A stretch of 64,000 nucleotides of DNA, taken from positions 1 to 64,000 of the forward strand of contig CAVTJL010000008.1 of the NCBI GenBank assembly GCA_963735065.1. Reading direction: 5' to 3'. The position numbers and the translations under genes were made by a program. Positions 36,507 through 45,097 of the stretch are shown here, one piece after another. The stretch comes from CAVTJL01 sp963735065. GTDB taxonomy: Bacteria; Pseudomonadota; Alphaproteobacteria; Geminicoccales; Geminicoccaceae. Numbering within the stretch: position 1 is the first letter of the stretch; every line of letters starts with the position of its first letter. The notes beneath the pieces are model-generated. The model saw nothing but the letters and a program-made list of their open reading frames with translations. It made no database searches and had not been told where the DNA came from.

Positions 36507-36716
36507 ATGGACTCGACCTCGGGACGTCGGGAGATCGATACGCAGCTCGATTCGCTGCGCGCGGCGCATCGCGCTCTCGACTCGCGGATCGAGCAGCTCA
36601 TCGCCGAGGGCGCGACGAGCCCCCTCGAGCTTCAGCGGCTGAAGAAGCAGAAGCTTCACCTCAAGGACCGGATCGTCTTCCTCGAGCGCACCCGCCACCC
36701 CAACATCATCGCCTGA
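36507..36716 (+). CDS. DUF465/YdcH-family small protein
   Basis: 69-aa helical protein, start ATG 36507. Sequence DTQLDSLRAAHRALDSRIEQ then LELQRLKKQKLHLKDRIVFL fits the YdcH two-helix family. It is divergent from pfkA and convergent with purK. Distinct in sequence from the homologue at 34522-34725. Confidence 0.85.
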   Translation: MDSTSGRREIDTQLDSLRAAHRALDSRIEQLIAEGATSPLELQRLKKQKLHLKDRIVFLERTRHPNIIA

Positions 36717-36726
36717 GCCCACCCGC

Positions 36727-37812
36727 TCAGCCGGCTGCGATGGCGCTCTTGAGCCGGGTCACATGACCCATCTTGCGGCCGGGGCGGGCCTCGCTCTTGC
36801 CGTAGAGGTGAAGGCGGGCACCCGGCTCGGCCAGGATCGACAGGTAGTCCAGCGCCTCGTCGCCCAAGAGGTTGTCCATCATCGCCGGGCAGATCGGCGT
36901 GGGATCGCCCAGGGGCAGGCCGCAGACCGCCCGCACGAGCTGCTCGAACTGGCTGGTCGGGCAGGCATCGATGGTCCAGTGCCCGGAATTGTGCGGCCGC
37001 GGCGCCAGCTCGTTCACGAGCAGCCGGCCGTCGCGCGTGAGGAACATCTCGACCGCGAGCAGGCCCACGAGCCCGATCTCGCGCGCCACCCGCTCGGCCA
37101 GCGTCACGGCCTCCGCAGCGATCGCTGCCGTCACCTCGGCCGGCGCTATGGTGCGCCTCAGGATGTGGTTCTCGTGCCGGTTCTCGACGACCGGGAAGCT
37201 CGCCACCGAGCCGTCGACGCCGCGCGCCGTGACGACGGAGACCTCCGCGCTGAAGTCGACGACGGCCTCGAGGATGGAAGGTGCCCGGCCGATGGCATTC
37301 CATGCCTCGGCCCCGTCCGGACCTCCGGGCCCGATCCTCAGCTGACCCTTGCCGTCATAGCCCAGGCGCCGGGTCTTCAAGATCGCCTCGCCGCCGAGCG
37401 TCGCCAGCCCCGGCGCTATCGCCTCGGGGCCGTCGACCGGCAGGTGGGCGGTGACGGGAACGCCGATCGAGGCGAGAAACGCCTTCTCGAGAAGGCGGTC
37501 CTGGGTCGTCTCCAGCACGGCGGCACCGGGCCGCACCGGGACGCGCTCCGCCAGGCGCAGCAGCGCTCCCGTCGGGACGTTCTCGAACTCGAGGGTCACG
37601 ACGTCGACGGCGGCGGCGAAGCGCTCCAGCGCCGCCTCGTCCTCGTAGTCGGCCCGGATCAGCTCGGCTGCGACGTCGCCCGCCGGGCTCTCGGCCTCCG
37701 GCGCCAGGATGTGGCAGCGATAGCCGAGGCGGGCCGCCGCCATGGCCGTCATGCGACCGAGCTGGCCGCCGCCCAGGATGCCGATCACCGAGCCCGGCGG
37801 GATGACGCTCAA
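36727..37812 (-). CDS. purK: N5-carboxyaminoimidazole ribonucleotide synthase
   Basis: 361-aa ATP-grasp enzyme of purine synthesis (AIR to N5-CAIR). Begins at a TTG (37812) whose last two bases are in the purE stop (TTGA overlap), so it is translationally coupled; no in-frame ATG lies near. N-terminal PPGSVIGILGGGQLGRMTAM; ATP-grasp KTRRLGYDGKGQ, GLLAVEMFLTRDGRLLVNEL, and PRPHNSGHWTIDAC (the carboxylate-site signature). Full length. Third gene of csrA-purE-purK. Confidence 0.93.
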   Translation of the reverse strand: MSVIPPGSVIGILGGGQLGRMTAMAAARLGYRCHILAPEAESPAGDVAAELIRADYEDEAALERFAAAVDVVTLEFENVPTGALLRLAERVPVRPGAAVLETTQDRLLEKAFLASIGVPVTAHLPVDGPEAIAPGLATLGGEAILKTRRLGYDGKGQLRIGPGGPDGAEAWNAIGRAPSILEAVVDFSAEVSVVTARGVDGSVASFPVVENRHENHILRRTIAPAEVTAAIAAEAVTLAERVAREIGLVGLLAVEMFLTRDGRLLVNELAPRPHNSGHWTIDACPTSQFEQLVRAVCGLPLGDPTPICPAMMDNLLGDEALDYLSILAEPGARLHLYGKSEARPGRKMGHVTRLKSAIAAG

Positions 37813-38318
37813 GAGGAAGTCCCCGTGTCGGAGGGTCGATCCGCGACCGCGGCGGTCTGGGCGGCACGCCATGCGGCCAGCCGCGCCGCCAGCGCCTCGT
37901 CGCCCAGCGCCAGGATCGCGGCCGCCAGGAGCGCTGCATTGACGGCGCCGGAGCGTCCGATCGCGAGCGTGCCGACGGGCACGCCGGCGGGCATCTGGAC
38001 GATCGAGAGCAGGCTGTCCATGCCCTTGAGCGCGGCGCTCTCGATCGGCACGCCCAAGACGGGCAGCGAGGTAAGCGAGGCCACCATGCCCGGCAGGTGG
38101 GCCGCACCCCCGGCACCCGCGATGACGACGCGAAAGCCCTCGCCAGCGGCGCCGCGGGCGAAAGAAAAAAGACGCTCGGGCGTGCGGTGGGCGGAGACGA
38201 TCCGCGTCTCGTGCGCGACGCCCAGGGCATCGAGGGTGGCAGCGGCGTGGCTCATGGTCGCCCAGTCGGACTGGCTGCCCATGATGATGGCGACGCGCGC
38301 GGCGCCAGGCGTGCTCAA
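37809..38318 (-). CDS. purE: N5-carboxyaminoimidazole ribonucleotide mutase
   Basis: 169-aa class I PurE: converts N5-CAIR to CAIR. MSTPGAARVAIIMGSQSDWA contains the GSxSDW signature; IVSAHRTPERL and AGAGGAAHLPGMVASLTSLP complete the active site. ATG 38316-38318 overlaps the csrA stop (ATGA) and its own stop overlaps the purK start, so three genes form one coupled run. Confidence 0.95.
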   Translation of the reverse strand: MSTPGAARVAIIMGSQSDWATMSHAAATLDALGVAHETRIVSAHRTPERLFSFARGAAGEGFRVVIAGAGGAAHLPGMVASLTSLPVLGVPIESAALKGMDSLLSIVQMPAGVPVGTLAIGRSGAVNAALLAAAILALGDEALAARLAAWRAAQTAAVADRPSDTGTSS

Positions 38319-38593
38319 GCGGATCCCCGCCGCTTGCCGTCCGGCGTGCCCGCCGGGCCGAGATCGATCGAGATCGTCTGGAGGTCCTCGGCCGGCAGCC
38401 CTTCGAGCGCCCCCCGCGCTGCCGCCTCGTTCTCGGCGCGCACCTGCTCGAAGACCTCCTTGCGCATGATCGAGGCCGTGGTGGGAAAGCTGAAGCCGAG
38501 CTTCACCGTCCGGCCCCGGAGCTCGACCACCTGGACCTCGATCTCGTTGTTGATGACGACCGCCTCGCCGAGGCGCCGGGTGAGGTAGAGCAT
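38315..38593 (-). CDS. csrA: Carbon storage regulator CsrA, C-terminally extended
   Basis: 92-aa CsrA, an RNA-binding dimer that blocks or stabilises messages, often flagellar. ATG 38593 behind GGAGATCTCG gives MLYLTRRLGEAVVINNEIEV; the RNA-contacting L4, R6, R7 and the Arg of IMRKEVFEQV are present. The usual protein is about 60-70 residues; here a roughly 28-residue Glu/Gly/Pro-rich tail is added, ending GKRRGSA. It sits divergently from flgB, yet overlaps purE at its 3' end. Confidence 0.88.
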   Translation of the reverse strand: MLYLTRRLGEAVVINNEIEVQVVELRGRTVKLGFSFPTTASIMRKEVFEQVRAENEAAARGALEGLPAEDLQTISIDLGPAGTPDGKRRGSA

Positions 38594-38723
38594 CGAGATC
38601 TCCGCTGGCCGGTTGCCCTGACCCTGGAGCTTACCCATCGGGCGTTGAGCGTCTGTTAACCCTAACGCGCCTAGGCTTCAACCGCGGCCCGACGGGTGGC
38701 CGCGACGATGCCAAGGAGCGGGC

Positions 38724-39137
38724 ATGACGGCCTCGGGTCCCCTCATCCTTGATCTGCTCTCCGCGCGCCAGAGCTGGCTTGCGGCGCGGCAGGCGGTGCT
38801 CGCCCGGAACATCGCCAACGCGGACACGCCGGGCTGGCAGGCCAGGGACGTCGTGCCCTTCGCTCGCACCCTGGGCGGTCTCGGTGCCTCCGCGTCACCC
38901 CTGGCGCTGGCGGCGACCGAAGGGCGGCATCTCGAGGGTGCGGCACCCGCCGGCGGGCAGGCCGTGCCGGAGCGGACCGTGCCCTCCTACGAGGTCACGC
39001 CCACCGGCAACGGCGTCGTGATCGACGAGCAGATGGAGAAGCTGGCCGCGACCGAGGTCGACCATCGCCTCGCGACCGACCTCTACAAACGCTACGTCGC
39101 GATGCTCAAGACGGCGCTCGGCACGCCAGCCGGCTGA
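38724..39137 (+). CDS. flgB: Flagellar basal-body rod protein FlgB
   Basis: 137-aa proximal rod subunit. ATG 38724 behind AAGGAG. WLAARQAVLARNIANADTPG and WQARDVVPF are the family N-terminus; the end YEVTPTGNGVVIDEQMEKLA is typical of alphaproteobacterial FlgB. First gene of flgB-flgC-fliE-fliQ-fliR-flhB, divergent from csrA. Confidence 0.93.
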   Translation: MTASGPLILDLLSARQSWLAARQAVLARNIANADTPGWQARDVVPFARTLGGLGASASPLALAATEGRHLEGAAPAGGQAVPERTVPSYEVTPTGNGVVIDEQMEKLAATEVDHRLATDLYKRYVAMLKTALGTPAG

Positions 39138-39171
39138 GCGGCAACCGCTCCAAGCGCCAAAGGAGGAATGA

Positions 39172-39579
39172 ATGGATCTCAGGGCAGCGATGCGGATCGC
39201 CGGTGCGGGGATGAAGGTTCAATCCGAGCGGCTGCGCGTCGTCTCGGAGAACCTGGCCAACGCGGAATCGACCGGCGGTGCTCCGGGGGCCGAGGCCTAC
39301 CGGCGCAAGACGATCAGCTTCCGCACGATGCGCGACCGGGAGAGCGGGCTCGAGCTTGTCGACGTCGGGCGGCTGGGCGTCGACAGGAGCAAGCTGCCGC
39401 GGCGCTATCTGCCGGGCGATCCGGCTGCGGATGCCGACGGCTACGTCACCTTCCCGAACGTCAACCCGCTGATCGAGCTCATGGACATGCGCGAGGCACA
39501 GCGCTCCTACGAGGCCAATCTCAGCGCGCTGCAGATGGCCCGGCAGATGATCGAGCGCACGCTCGACCTGCTGCGCTGA
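39172..39579 (+). CDS. flgC: Flagellar basal-body rod protein FlgC
   Basis: 135-aa rod subunit. ATG 39172 behind AAAGGAGG. MDLRAAMRIAGAGMKVQSER followed by VVSENLANAESTGG, and the C-terminal region NVNPLIELMDMREAQRSYEA are diagnostic. Assembles with FlgB, FlgF, FlgG and FliE; 34 bp after flgB. Confidence 0.95.
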   Translation: MDLRAAMRIAGAGMKVQSERLRVVSENLANAESTGGAPGAEAYRRKTISFRTMRDRESGLELVDVGRLGVDRSKLPRRYLPGDPAADADGYVTFPNVNPLIELMDMREAQRSYEANLSALQMARQMIERTLDLLR

Positions 39580-39618
39580 GCCGGCGGCGTCGGCCCCTTT
39601 TGAGGAGCGAGCGAGACG

Positions 39619-39930
39619 ATGGCGATCGCAAGCACGAGCCAGGCGCTCAGGGCCTACGCGGCCGCGGGCAGGATCCTCGAGCGGCCGGCCGCGGCGGGCC
39701 CGGCTGCCGGCGCCCCGAGCTTCGGCGCTCTCTTGAAGAGCGAGCTCGGCGGTGCCGTCGACGATCTGCGGCGTGGTGAGCAGGCGTCCATCGCCGGCGT
39801 CACCGGCAAGGCCAGCGTGCAGCAGGTCGTCGAGGCGGTCACCGCGGCCGAGCTCAGCCTGCAGAAGGTGACGGCGGTCCGCGACCGGGTGATCGCCGCC
39901 TATCAGGAGATCATGAGGATGCCGATCTGA
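39619..39930 (+). CDS. fliE: Flagellar hook-basal body protein FliE
   Basis: 103-aa MS-ring/rod junction protein. GAPSFGALLKSELGGAVDDL then SVQQVVEAVTAAELSLQKVT and VRDRVIAAYQEIMRMPI match the family C-terminal signature. ATG 39619 behind GAGGAGCGAGC. Located between flgC and the export genes, as usual in alphaproteobacteria. Confidence 0.93.
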   Translation: MAIASTSQALRAYAAAGRILERPAAAGPAAGAPSFGALLKSELGGAVDDLRRGEQASIAGVTGKASVQQVVEAVTAAELSLQKVTAVRDRVIAAYQEIMRMPI

Positions 39931-39959
39931 CGCGGTCGGCGCAGGGCACGGAGAGGGCC

Positions 39960-40232
39960 ATGGGTCAGGACGAGGTTCTGGATCTGGCACGGCAGGCGAT
40001 GTGGGTGACGATCGAGGTGGGTGGGCCGGCCCTGGCGGCAGCGCTCTGCATCGGCCTCGTCGTCTCGCTCCTTCAGGCCCTGACCCAGGTCCAGGAGGCG
40101 ACCCTGGCCTTCGTGCCGAAGGCGCTGGGCGTCTTCGCGACCCTGGCGCTCACGCTGCCCGTGGCCCTGGCCACGCTGCGCGGCTTCACCGAGGCGCTTT
40201 ATGCCCGCATGGCGGGGCTGGGCGCCGGGTGA
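39960..40232 (+). CDS. fliQ: Flagellar export protein FliQ
   Basis: 90-aa two-helix membrane protein of the type III export gate. MGQDEVLDLARQAMWVTIEV, ALCIGLVVSLLQALTQVQEA and TLAFVPKALGVFATLALTLP are clear FliQ features. ATG 39960. Works with FliP (not in this window) and FliR in the export pore. Confidence 0.95.
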   Translation: MGQDEVLDLARQAMWVTIEVGGPALAAALCIGLVVSLLQALTQVQEATLAFVPKALGVFATLALTLPVALATLRGFTEALYARMAGLGAG

Positions 40233-40294
40233 GCGCGAGGACGGATCGGCCGAGGCGTCCCGGCCCCCTTAGGCTTCGCTAGCCGGACGTCGAC

Positions 40295-41064
40295 GTGATC
40301 CATCTCGACCTCGCCACCCTTCCGGCCTGGGCCTTCTCGTGCTGCTGATCTTCGCCAGGGTCGGCGCCGCGCTCATGGTGATGCCCGGCTTCGGCGAGCC
40401 GCAGCTGCTGCCGCGGCTGCGCCTCGGCCTCGCTCTCGCCCTGAGCCTGCTCTTGGCCCTGGCGCGGAGCCAGCCGGTGCCGCCGGTGCCCGAGACGGCA
40501 CGGCTCGTCGGGCTGATCGCAGGCGAGACGGTCTTCGGGCTCGCGATCGGCACCGCGGCGCGGCTGGCCTTCGCCGCCGTCCATGTCGCCGGCTCGATCA
40601 TCGCCACGCAGTCCGGTCTCGCGGCTGCTACCTTCTTCGATCCGTCGGCCGGCGCGCAGAGCCCGCCCACGGCGACCTTCCTCACCGTCGCGACACTGAC
40701 CCTGCTGTTCGCGACCGACGGCCATCATCTCCTGCTGCGTGCGCTGGCCCAGAGCTATGCGCTCCAGCCTCTCGGTGCCGCTCTGCCGCTGGGCGATCTG
40801 GGCGCCTTGATGACGCGCCTCGCCGGCACGGCGCTTGCCGTCGGCCTCGCGATGGCAGCACCCGTGCTGGCGGCGAGCCTTCTGGGCAACCTCGTGCTGG
40901 GCGCCCTCAACCGGCTGGTCCCCTCGCTGCAGATCTTCTTCGTCGCCCTGCCGCTCCAGCTGGCGCTCGCCTTCGCCCTGCTCGCGATCGGCGTCGGCAC
41001 CGTGCTCCTCCTGGGCCTGGACACGCTCGAGCAGGGTGTCGCCTGGCTCGCAGGGTCGGGATGA
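40295..41064 (+). CDS. fliR: Flagellar export protein FliR, possible N-terminal indel
   Basis: Polytopic gate subunit of about 255 aa. The clean frame starts at GTG 40339 (MLLIFARVGAALMVMPGFGE), but the natural start is probably GTG 40295 (VIHLDLATLPAWAF), which shifts frame near 40335 (TTCTCGTG where TTCCTCGTG is expected). Features: GLIAGETVFGLAIGTAARLA, QSGLAAATFFDPSAGAQSPP (conserved) and RLVPSLQIFFVALPLQLALA. If the indel is real the first helix is lost and the motility system could be damaged; a sequencing error is at least as likely. Confidence 0.8.
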
Positions 41065-41068
41065 GGCC

Positions 41069-42136
41069 GTGGCGGAGGAGAAGGATCAGGCCGAGCGCAC
41101 CGAAGAGCCGACCCAACGCCGCCTCGACGAGGCCCGAGGCAAGGGCCGGCTCGTCAGCTCGCGCGAGGTCAACAATCTCTTTCTCATCGTGACGGCAGCG
41201 CTGCTCTGGGCCCTCGCTGGCGGCGAGGTCGGCCGTCAGCTCCTGGCGGCGCTGCGCGGCCTGCTGATGGCAGCGACGGGGCCCGATGCCGGCGATGCCG
41301 GTCTGGAGCACCTCCTCGGCGGGCCACTCCGGGGCGCGCTCGCCGCCCTGGCGCTGCCGGCGCTGGCCTTCGTGCTGGCGGCGATAGCGCCGGCCGTCGT
41401 TCAGCGCGCCGTGGTCTGGAGCGCCGAGGGCCCGCGCCCCAAGATCGAGCGCCTGTCGCCGCTGGCCGGCGCCCGGCGCCTCTTCGGGCCCGCAGCACTG
41501 GCCGATCTCGCGAAAAGCCTGGTCAAGCTCGCCCTCGTCGTCGGCGCTTCCGCCGCCATGCTGTGGCCGGAGCGGGCGCGGCTCCTGGATGCCGTCGGGC
41601 TCGGGCCCCTGGCCCTCCTGGGCCTGCTGCACGAGATGGCGGGTCGCCTGCTGCTCGCCATCGCCGTGGCATTGGCGCCGGTCGCCCTGCTCGACTGGCT
41701 GCACCAGCGCCAGCGCTTCATGGGCGAGATGCGCATGTCGCGGCGCGACCTGCAGGACGAGCACAAGGAGACCGAGGGCGATCCCGTGATCAGGCAGCGC
41801 CTCCGGGCGCTGCGCATGAGCCGGGCGCGCCGGCGCATGATGGCCGAGGTGCCGAAAGCCACGGTCGTCGTCACCAACCCGACCCACGTCGCGGTGGCGC
41901 TTCGCTACGACGCGCTGGCCGGCACGGCGCCTACGGTCGTCGCCAAGGGCCAGGACCTCGTGGCCCGGCGCATCCGAGAGGCGGCGATCGCGCACGGCGT
42001 GCCGCTGGTCGAGAACCCACCGCTCGCCCGGGCGCTGCACGCCGCGGTCGAGGTCGGGCGGAGCATCCCGGAGGAGCACTACCAGGCGGTGGCGCAGATC
42101 ATCGGCCACATTCTCCGCCTGCGCCGGTCGCACTGA
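41069..42136 (+). CDS. flhB: Flagellar export switch protein FlhB
   Basis: 355-aa membrane protein with a cytoplasmic autoprotease domain that switches export specificity. GTG 41069, 4 bp after the fliR stop. N-terminus EKDQAERTEEPTQRRLDEAR, four hydrophobic segments, then RMSRRDLQDEHKETEGDPVI and the autocleavage motif NPTH within VVVTNPTHVAVAL (about residue 271). The C-terminal FlhB-C domain is complete. Last gene of the block. Confidence 0.95.
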   Translation: MAEEKDQAERTEEPTQRRLDEARGKGRLVSSREVNNLFLIVTAALLWALAGGEVGRQLLAALRGLLMAATGPDAGDAGLEHLLGGPLRGALAALALPALAFVLAAIAPAVVQRAVVWSAEGPRPKIERLSPLAGARRLFGPAALADLAKSLVKLALVVGASAAMLWPERARLLDAVGLGPLALLGLLHEMAGRLLLAIAVALAPVALLDWLHQRQRFMGEMRMSRRDLQDEHKETEGDPVIRQRLRALRMSRARRRMMAEVPKATVVVTNPTHVAVALRYDALAGTAPTVVAKGQDLVARRIREAAIAHGVPLVENPPLARALHAAVEVGRSIPEEHYQAVAQIIGHILRLRRSH

Positions 42137-42251
42137 GCCCCGGGCAGCCGGGTATGGCCGGGCGGCGGTCGCCCGGGCCGCGAAAGCATTCGTTCACCGC
42201 AGCCGCCGATCCTGCCCGGGTCGGAAGAAACGCCAAGCGGGGGAACGAGAC

Positions 42252-42962
42252 ATGCGGCCAATCCTCGGCGCCGTCGCCGCCACGCTCTGGGTCGGCACGG
42301 CCCTGCCGGCGTCGGCCGCCACCGGGGCCTCGATCTTCGGGACCGTCGAGGTCAGGGCGGGCTCGCTGGCCGCCTTGCCGCAATGGCACCATGCTCTCGA
42401 GCGGATCGACGCCGAGCGCTCGACCTACCGGGCCTGCGATGCCGATGCCAAGGCCTGCCCGAGCCGCGGCGTCATGGCCTGGCGGGCGCTTTTGAAGGGC
42501 CTCCGCGGCGCCTCGCTCGACCACCAGATCCACGCCGTGAACCGCTTCGTCAACCAATGGCGCTACAGAAGCGACGCCGAGAACTACGGGCGCAGCGACT
42601 ATTGGGCCTCGCCCATCGAGTTCATGACCCGCTCGGGCGACTGCGAGGATTACGCGATCGCCAAATACGTCTCGATGCGCGAGCTCGGGGTCCCGCCCGA
42701 GCGGCTGCGCCTCGTCGTCGTGCAGGACGTGCTGCGCGGCATCGCCCATGCCGTGCTCGCCGTCTACACGGGCGACCGTGTCCTGATCCTCGACAATCTG
42801 ACGAACGCCATCCTCCCCGACACGCGCATCAGTCAGTACGTCCCCTACTACTCGGTCAACGAGACGACCCGCTGGGCGCACGTCACGGTGGCGCCGCTCA
42901 CGGTCTCGTCGGTCGACCGCCGCATCGTGCCGCCCGCCGGCCAAGGCGGCGCCGGCCGATGA
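42252..42962 (+). CDS. Transglutaminase-like cysteine protease (BTLCP/LapG-type)
   Basis: 236-aa periplasmic protein with signal peptide ending LPASAA. Catalytic triad candidates: Cys in MTRSGDCEDYAIAKY, His in IAHAVLAVYTGD and Asp in RVLILDNLTNAI, the BTLCP/LapG arrangement. LapG-type proteases cut surface adhesins under c-di-GMP control through LapD. Its stop overlaps by 4 bp the start of the next gene, an HD-GYP/PAS sensor-like protein, which supports a biofilm-related pair. Confidence 0.85.
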   Translation: MRPILGAVAATLWVGTALPASAATGASIFGTVEVRAGSLAALPQWHHALERIDAERSTYRACDADAKACPSRGVMAWRALLKGLRGASLDHQIHAVNRFVNQWRYRSDAENYGRSDYWASPIEFMTRSGDCEDYAIAKYVSMRELGVPPERLRLVVVQDVLRGIAHAVLAVYTGDRVLILDNLTNAILPDTRISQYVPYYSVNETTRWAHVTVAPLTVSSVDRRIVPPAGQGGAGR

Positions 42963-45097
42963 GCAGTGGGGCCGCCGCCGGCAGCCCGCCGGCCATCTCC
43001 CTCCTCGACGCGGCGCCCTCGGCCCCGCCGGCGCCGCGTCGCTGGCCGTCGCTTGCGGTCGCGGCGGGTGGCGTCGCGCTCGCCACCGCGCTCGCGCTCG
43101 GCATCGCCCAGGCCGTGATCGCGGGCAGGGAGGCGGACCTCGAGGGGCATCTCAGGGCCCGTCTCGATGCGCTGGCCCAGGGCAGCGCGGAGGTCGTGGA
43201 GACCTGGCGGGAAGGTGCGATGCATCTCGGCGCCGGGCTCGCCGGCTCGCCCATGCTGCGTCGGCTCGTCGCCGAGGCGGATGCCGCCGGCGAGTATGGC
43301 CGGACGCGCTACCTCGGGGATGACCTGACCTATCTGCAGAGCCTGGTCGACGACCTAGCACGGCAGGACCGGCTCCTGGGCGTTCAGCTTGTCGACGCTG
43401 AGGGCGAGGTTCTCCTGCGGGCCGGCGGCGCCTCGATCCCGCCCGAGGCGCCGCGCCGGGATGCCTTGGCCGCGCTCGCCCGGACGGGCGCGCCCGTCGT
43501 GGAGCCGCCCCGTGTCGCGGCCGGGCATCTCGTGGTCGACCTTCTCGTGCCGATCGCAGGGCCACGGACGGCCCTGCCGGACGACACCCGGCCCATCGGC
43601 GCGCTGGTGTTGAGCATGCCCGTGGAGCGCGCGCTGGCCCGTGCCCTGCGCCCCGGTCTCTTGCAGGCACCGGGTGAGCGTCGGGCGCTGGTCGTGCCCG
43701 GCCCATCCGGCTCGCGCGTGCTCGCCTGGGGGCCCGATGGGCCCGGCCTGGGCCCGGCGCCGACGGGCGTCGTGGCTGGCCGCGATCGTGCCTTCGGCCG
43801 GATCGAGGGACCGGGTGGCCCGATGCTCGCCGTCGGCCGCGAGGTTGCCGGCCTGGGCTGGACCGCGCTGGCGCTGGCCGACCCGCAGGCGGCCGCAGCA
43901 CCGGCCGGCACCTTCGCCCGGCAGGCACGGCTGGAGGCAATGGCGTTGGCCTTGCTCCTCGGCACCGCGCTGGCCGCAGGCTGGTGGCGCCAGGAGAGCC
44001 GCCGTCAGCGGGAGCTCGCGGCCCAGCACCAAGGCCTCGCCGGCAGGCTCGATCGCCAGCGCCGGCTCCTCGAGAGCGTCACCGACACGGTTCCCGACAT
44101 GATCGGCCTCAAGGACCTGCGGCGGCGCTACCTTTTCGCCAACCCGGCGCTGGCCAGCGCCGCGGGCTGCTCGCCCGAGGCGCTTTTGGGCCGAACCGAC
44201 CGCGACATCTTTCCGCCGGCGACCGCCGCCATGCTCGATCGCCTCGATCGCGAGGCCTTGGCGATCGGTGCCGTGCTGGTCGAGGATCTGGAGCTTGAGC
44301 TCGAGAGCGGGCGGCGCATCCTGCACCTCGTCGAGGTGCCGGTCAGGGAGCCCGATGGACGGCTCACCGGCGTCGTCGCGGTGGCGCGCGACGTCACCCC
44401 GCTCGCCGAGGCGCGCCGGCAGCGCGAGCGTCTCGTGGCCCAGACGGTCGAGGTCCTGGTCCGGGCCGTCGAGCTCGTCGATCCCTACCTGCTGGGCCAT
44501 TCCTTCAGGGTCCGCGATCTCGCCGTCCGGTTGGCGCAGGAGCTGGGGCTGGGCGAGGAGGCGACGGCGACGCTGCGTCTCGCCGCGAGCCTGTCCCAGG
44601 TAGGCAAGCTCTTCGTGCCGCGCGATCTCTTGACCAAGCCCGAGCGCCACACGCCCGAGGAGGAGCGGCAGATGCAGGGCCACGTCGCGCACGCGATCCG
44701 CGTGCTCGAGGGTGTGGATCTCGACCTGCCGGTCGTGGCGGCGATCGCTCAGATGCACGAGCGCCTGGATGGGCGGGGCTATCCCCGAGGCCTCGAGGGC
44801 GCCGCCATCGGCACGGAGGGCCGGGTGCTGGCGGTAGCGGACGTCTTTTGCGCCCGCATCCGGCCGAGAAGCTATCGCCAAGCGATCTCTCCGGCCGAGG
44901 CGCTTGGTCACCTCCGCTCCAGCCCCACGCGCTACGACGGGCGCGTCGTGGCAGCGCTCGCGACGATCCTCGAGCGTGGGCGCGAGGTCCTGGGATCGGC
45001 GGCGGCGGACGGCGGCAAGCGCGGTGGGCCGCCGGACCAGGGTCACTCGGCCGGGGCGATCTCGATCCCCCAGCTCGGCCCGCTGCCGATCGCATAG
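42959..45097 (+). CDS. Membrane sensor with PAS and degenerate HD-GYP domain
   Basis: 712-aa protein starting at ATG 42959. Helix 1 about residues 30-53, a periplasmic sensor region (about 54-325), helix 2 (LEAMALALLLGTALAAGWW), a PAS domain (about 378-480, YLFANPALASAAGCSPEAL) and a C-terminal HD-GYP-like domain (about 490-680). The domain has GHSFRVRDLA and MHERLDGRGYP, but the metal-binding HD pair is SQ (LAASLSQVGKLFVPRDLL), and the first His of HHE is Met. It probably cannot hydrolyse c-di-GMP and may instead bind it or act as an interaction module. Coupled to the BTLCP protease gene; converges with the adenosyltransferase gene with a 55-bp overlap. Confidence 0.85.
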   Translation: MSSGAAAGSPPAISLLDAAPSAPPAPRRWPSLAVAAGGVALATALALGIAQAVIAGREADLEGHLRARLDALAQGSAEVVETWREGAMHLGAGLAGSPMLRRLVAEADAAGEYGRTRYLGDDLTYLQSLVDDLARQDRLLGVQLVDAEGEVLLRAGGASIPPEAPRRDALAALARTGAPVVEPPRVAAGHLVVDLLVPIAGPRTALPDDTRPIGALVLSMPVERALARALRPGLLQAPGERRALVVPGPSGSRVLAWGPDGPGLGPAPTGVVAGRDRAFGRIEGPGGPMLAVGREVAGLGWTALALADPQAAAAPAGTFARQARLEAMALALLLGTALAAGWWRQESRRQRELAAQHQGLAGRLDRQRRLLESVTDTVPDMIGLKDLRRRYLFANPALASAAGCSPEALLGRTDRDIFPPATAAMLDRLDREALAIGAVLVEDLELELESGRRILHLVEVPVREPDGRLTGVVAVARDVTPLAEARRQRERLVAQTVEVLVRAVELVDPYLLGHSFRVRDLAVRLAQELGLGEEATATLRLAASLSQVGKLFVPRDLLTKPERHTPEEERQMQGHVAHAIRVLEGVDLDLPVVAAIAQMHERLDGRGYPRGLEGAAIGTEGRVLAVADVFCARIRPRSYRQAISPAEALGHLRSSPTRYDGRVVAALATILERGREVLGSAAADGGKRGGPPDQGHSAGAISIPQLGPLPIA

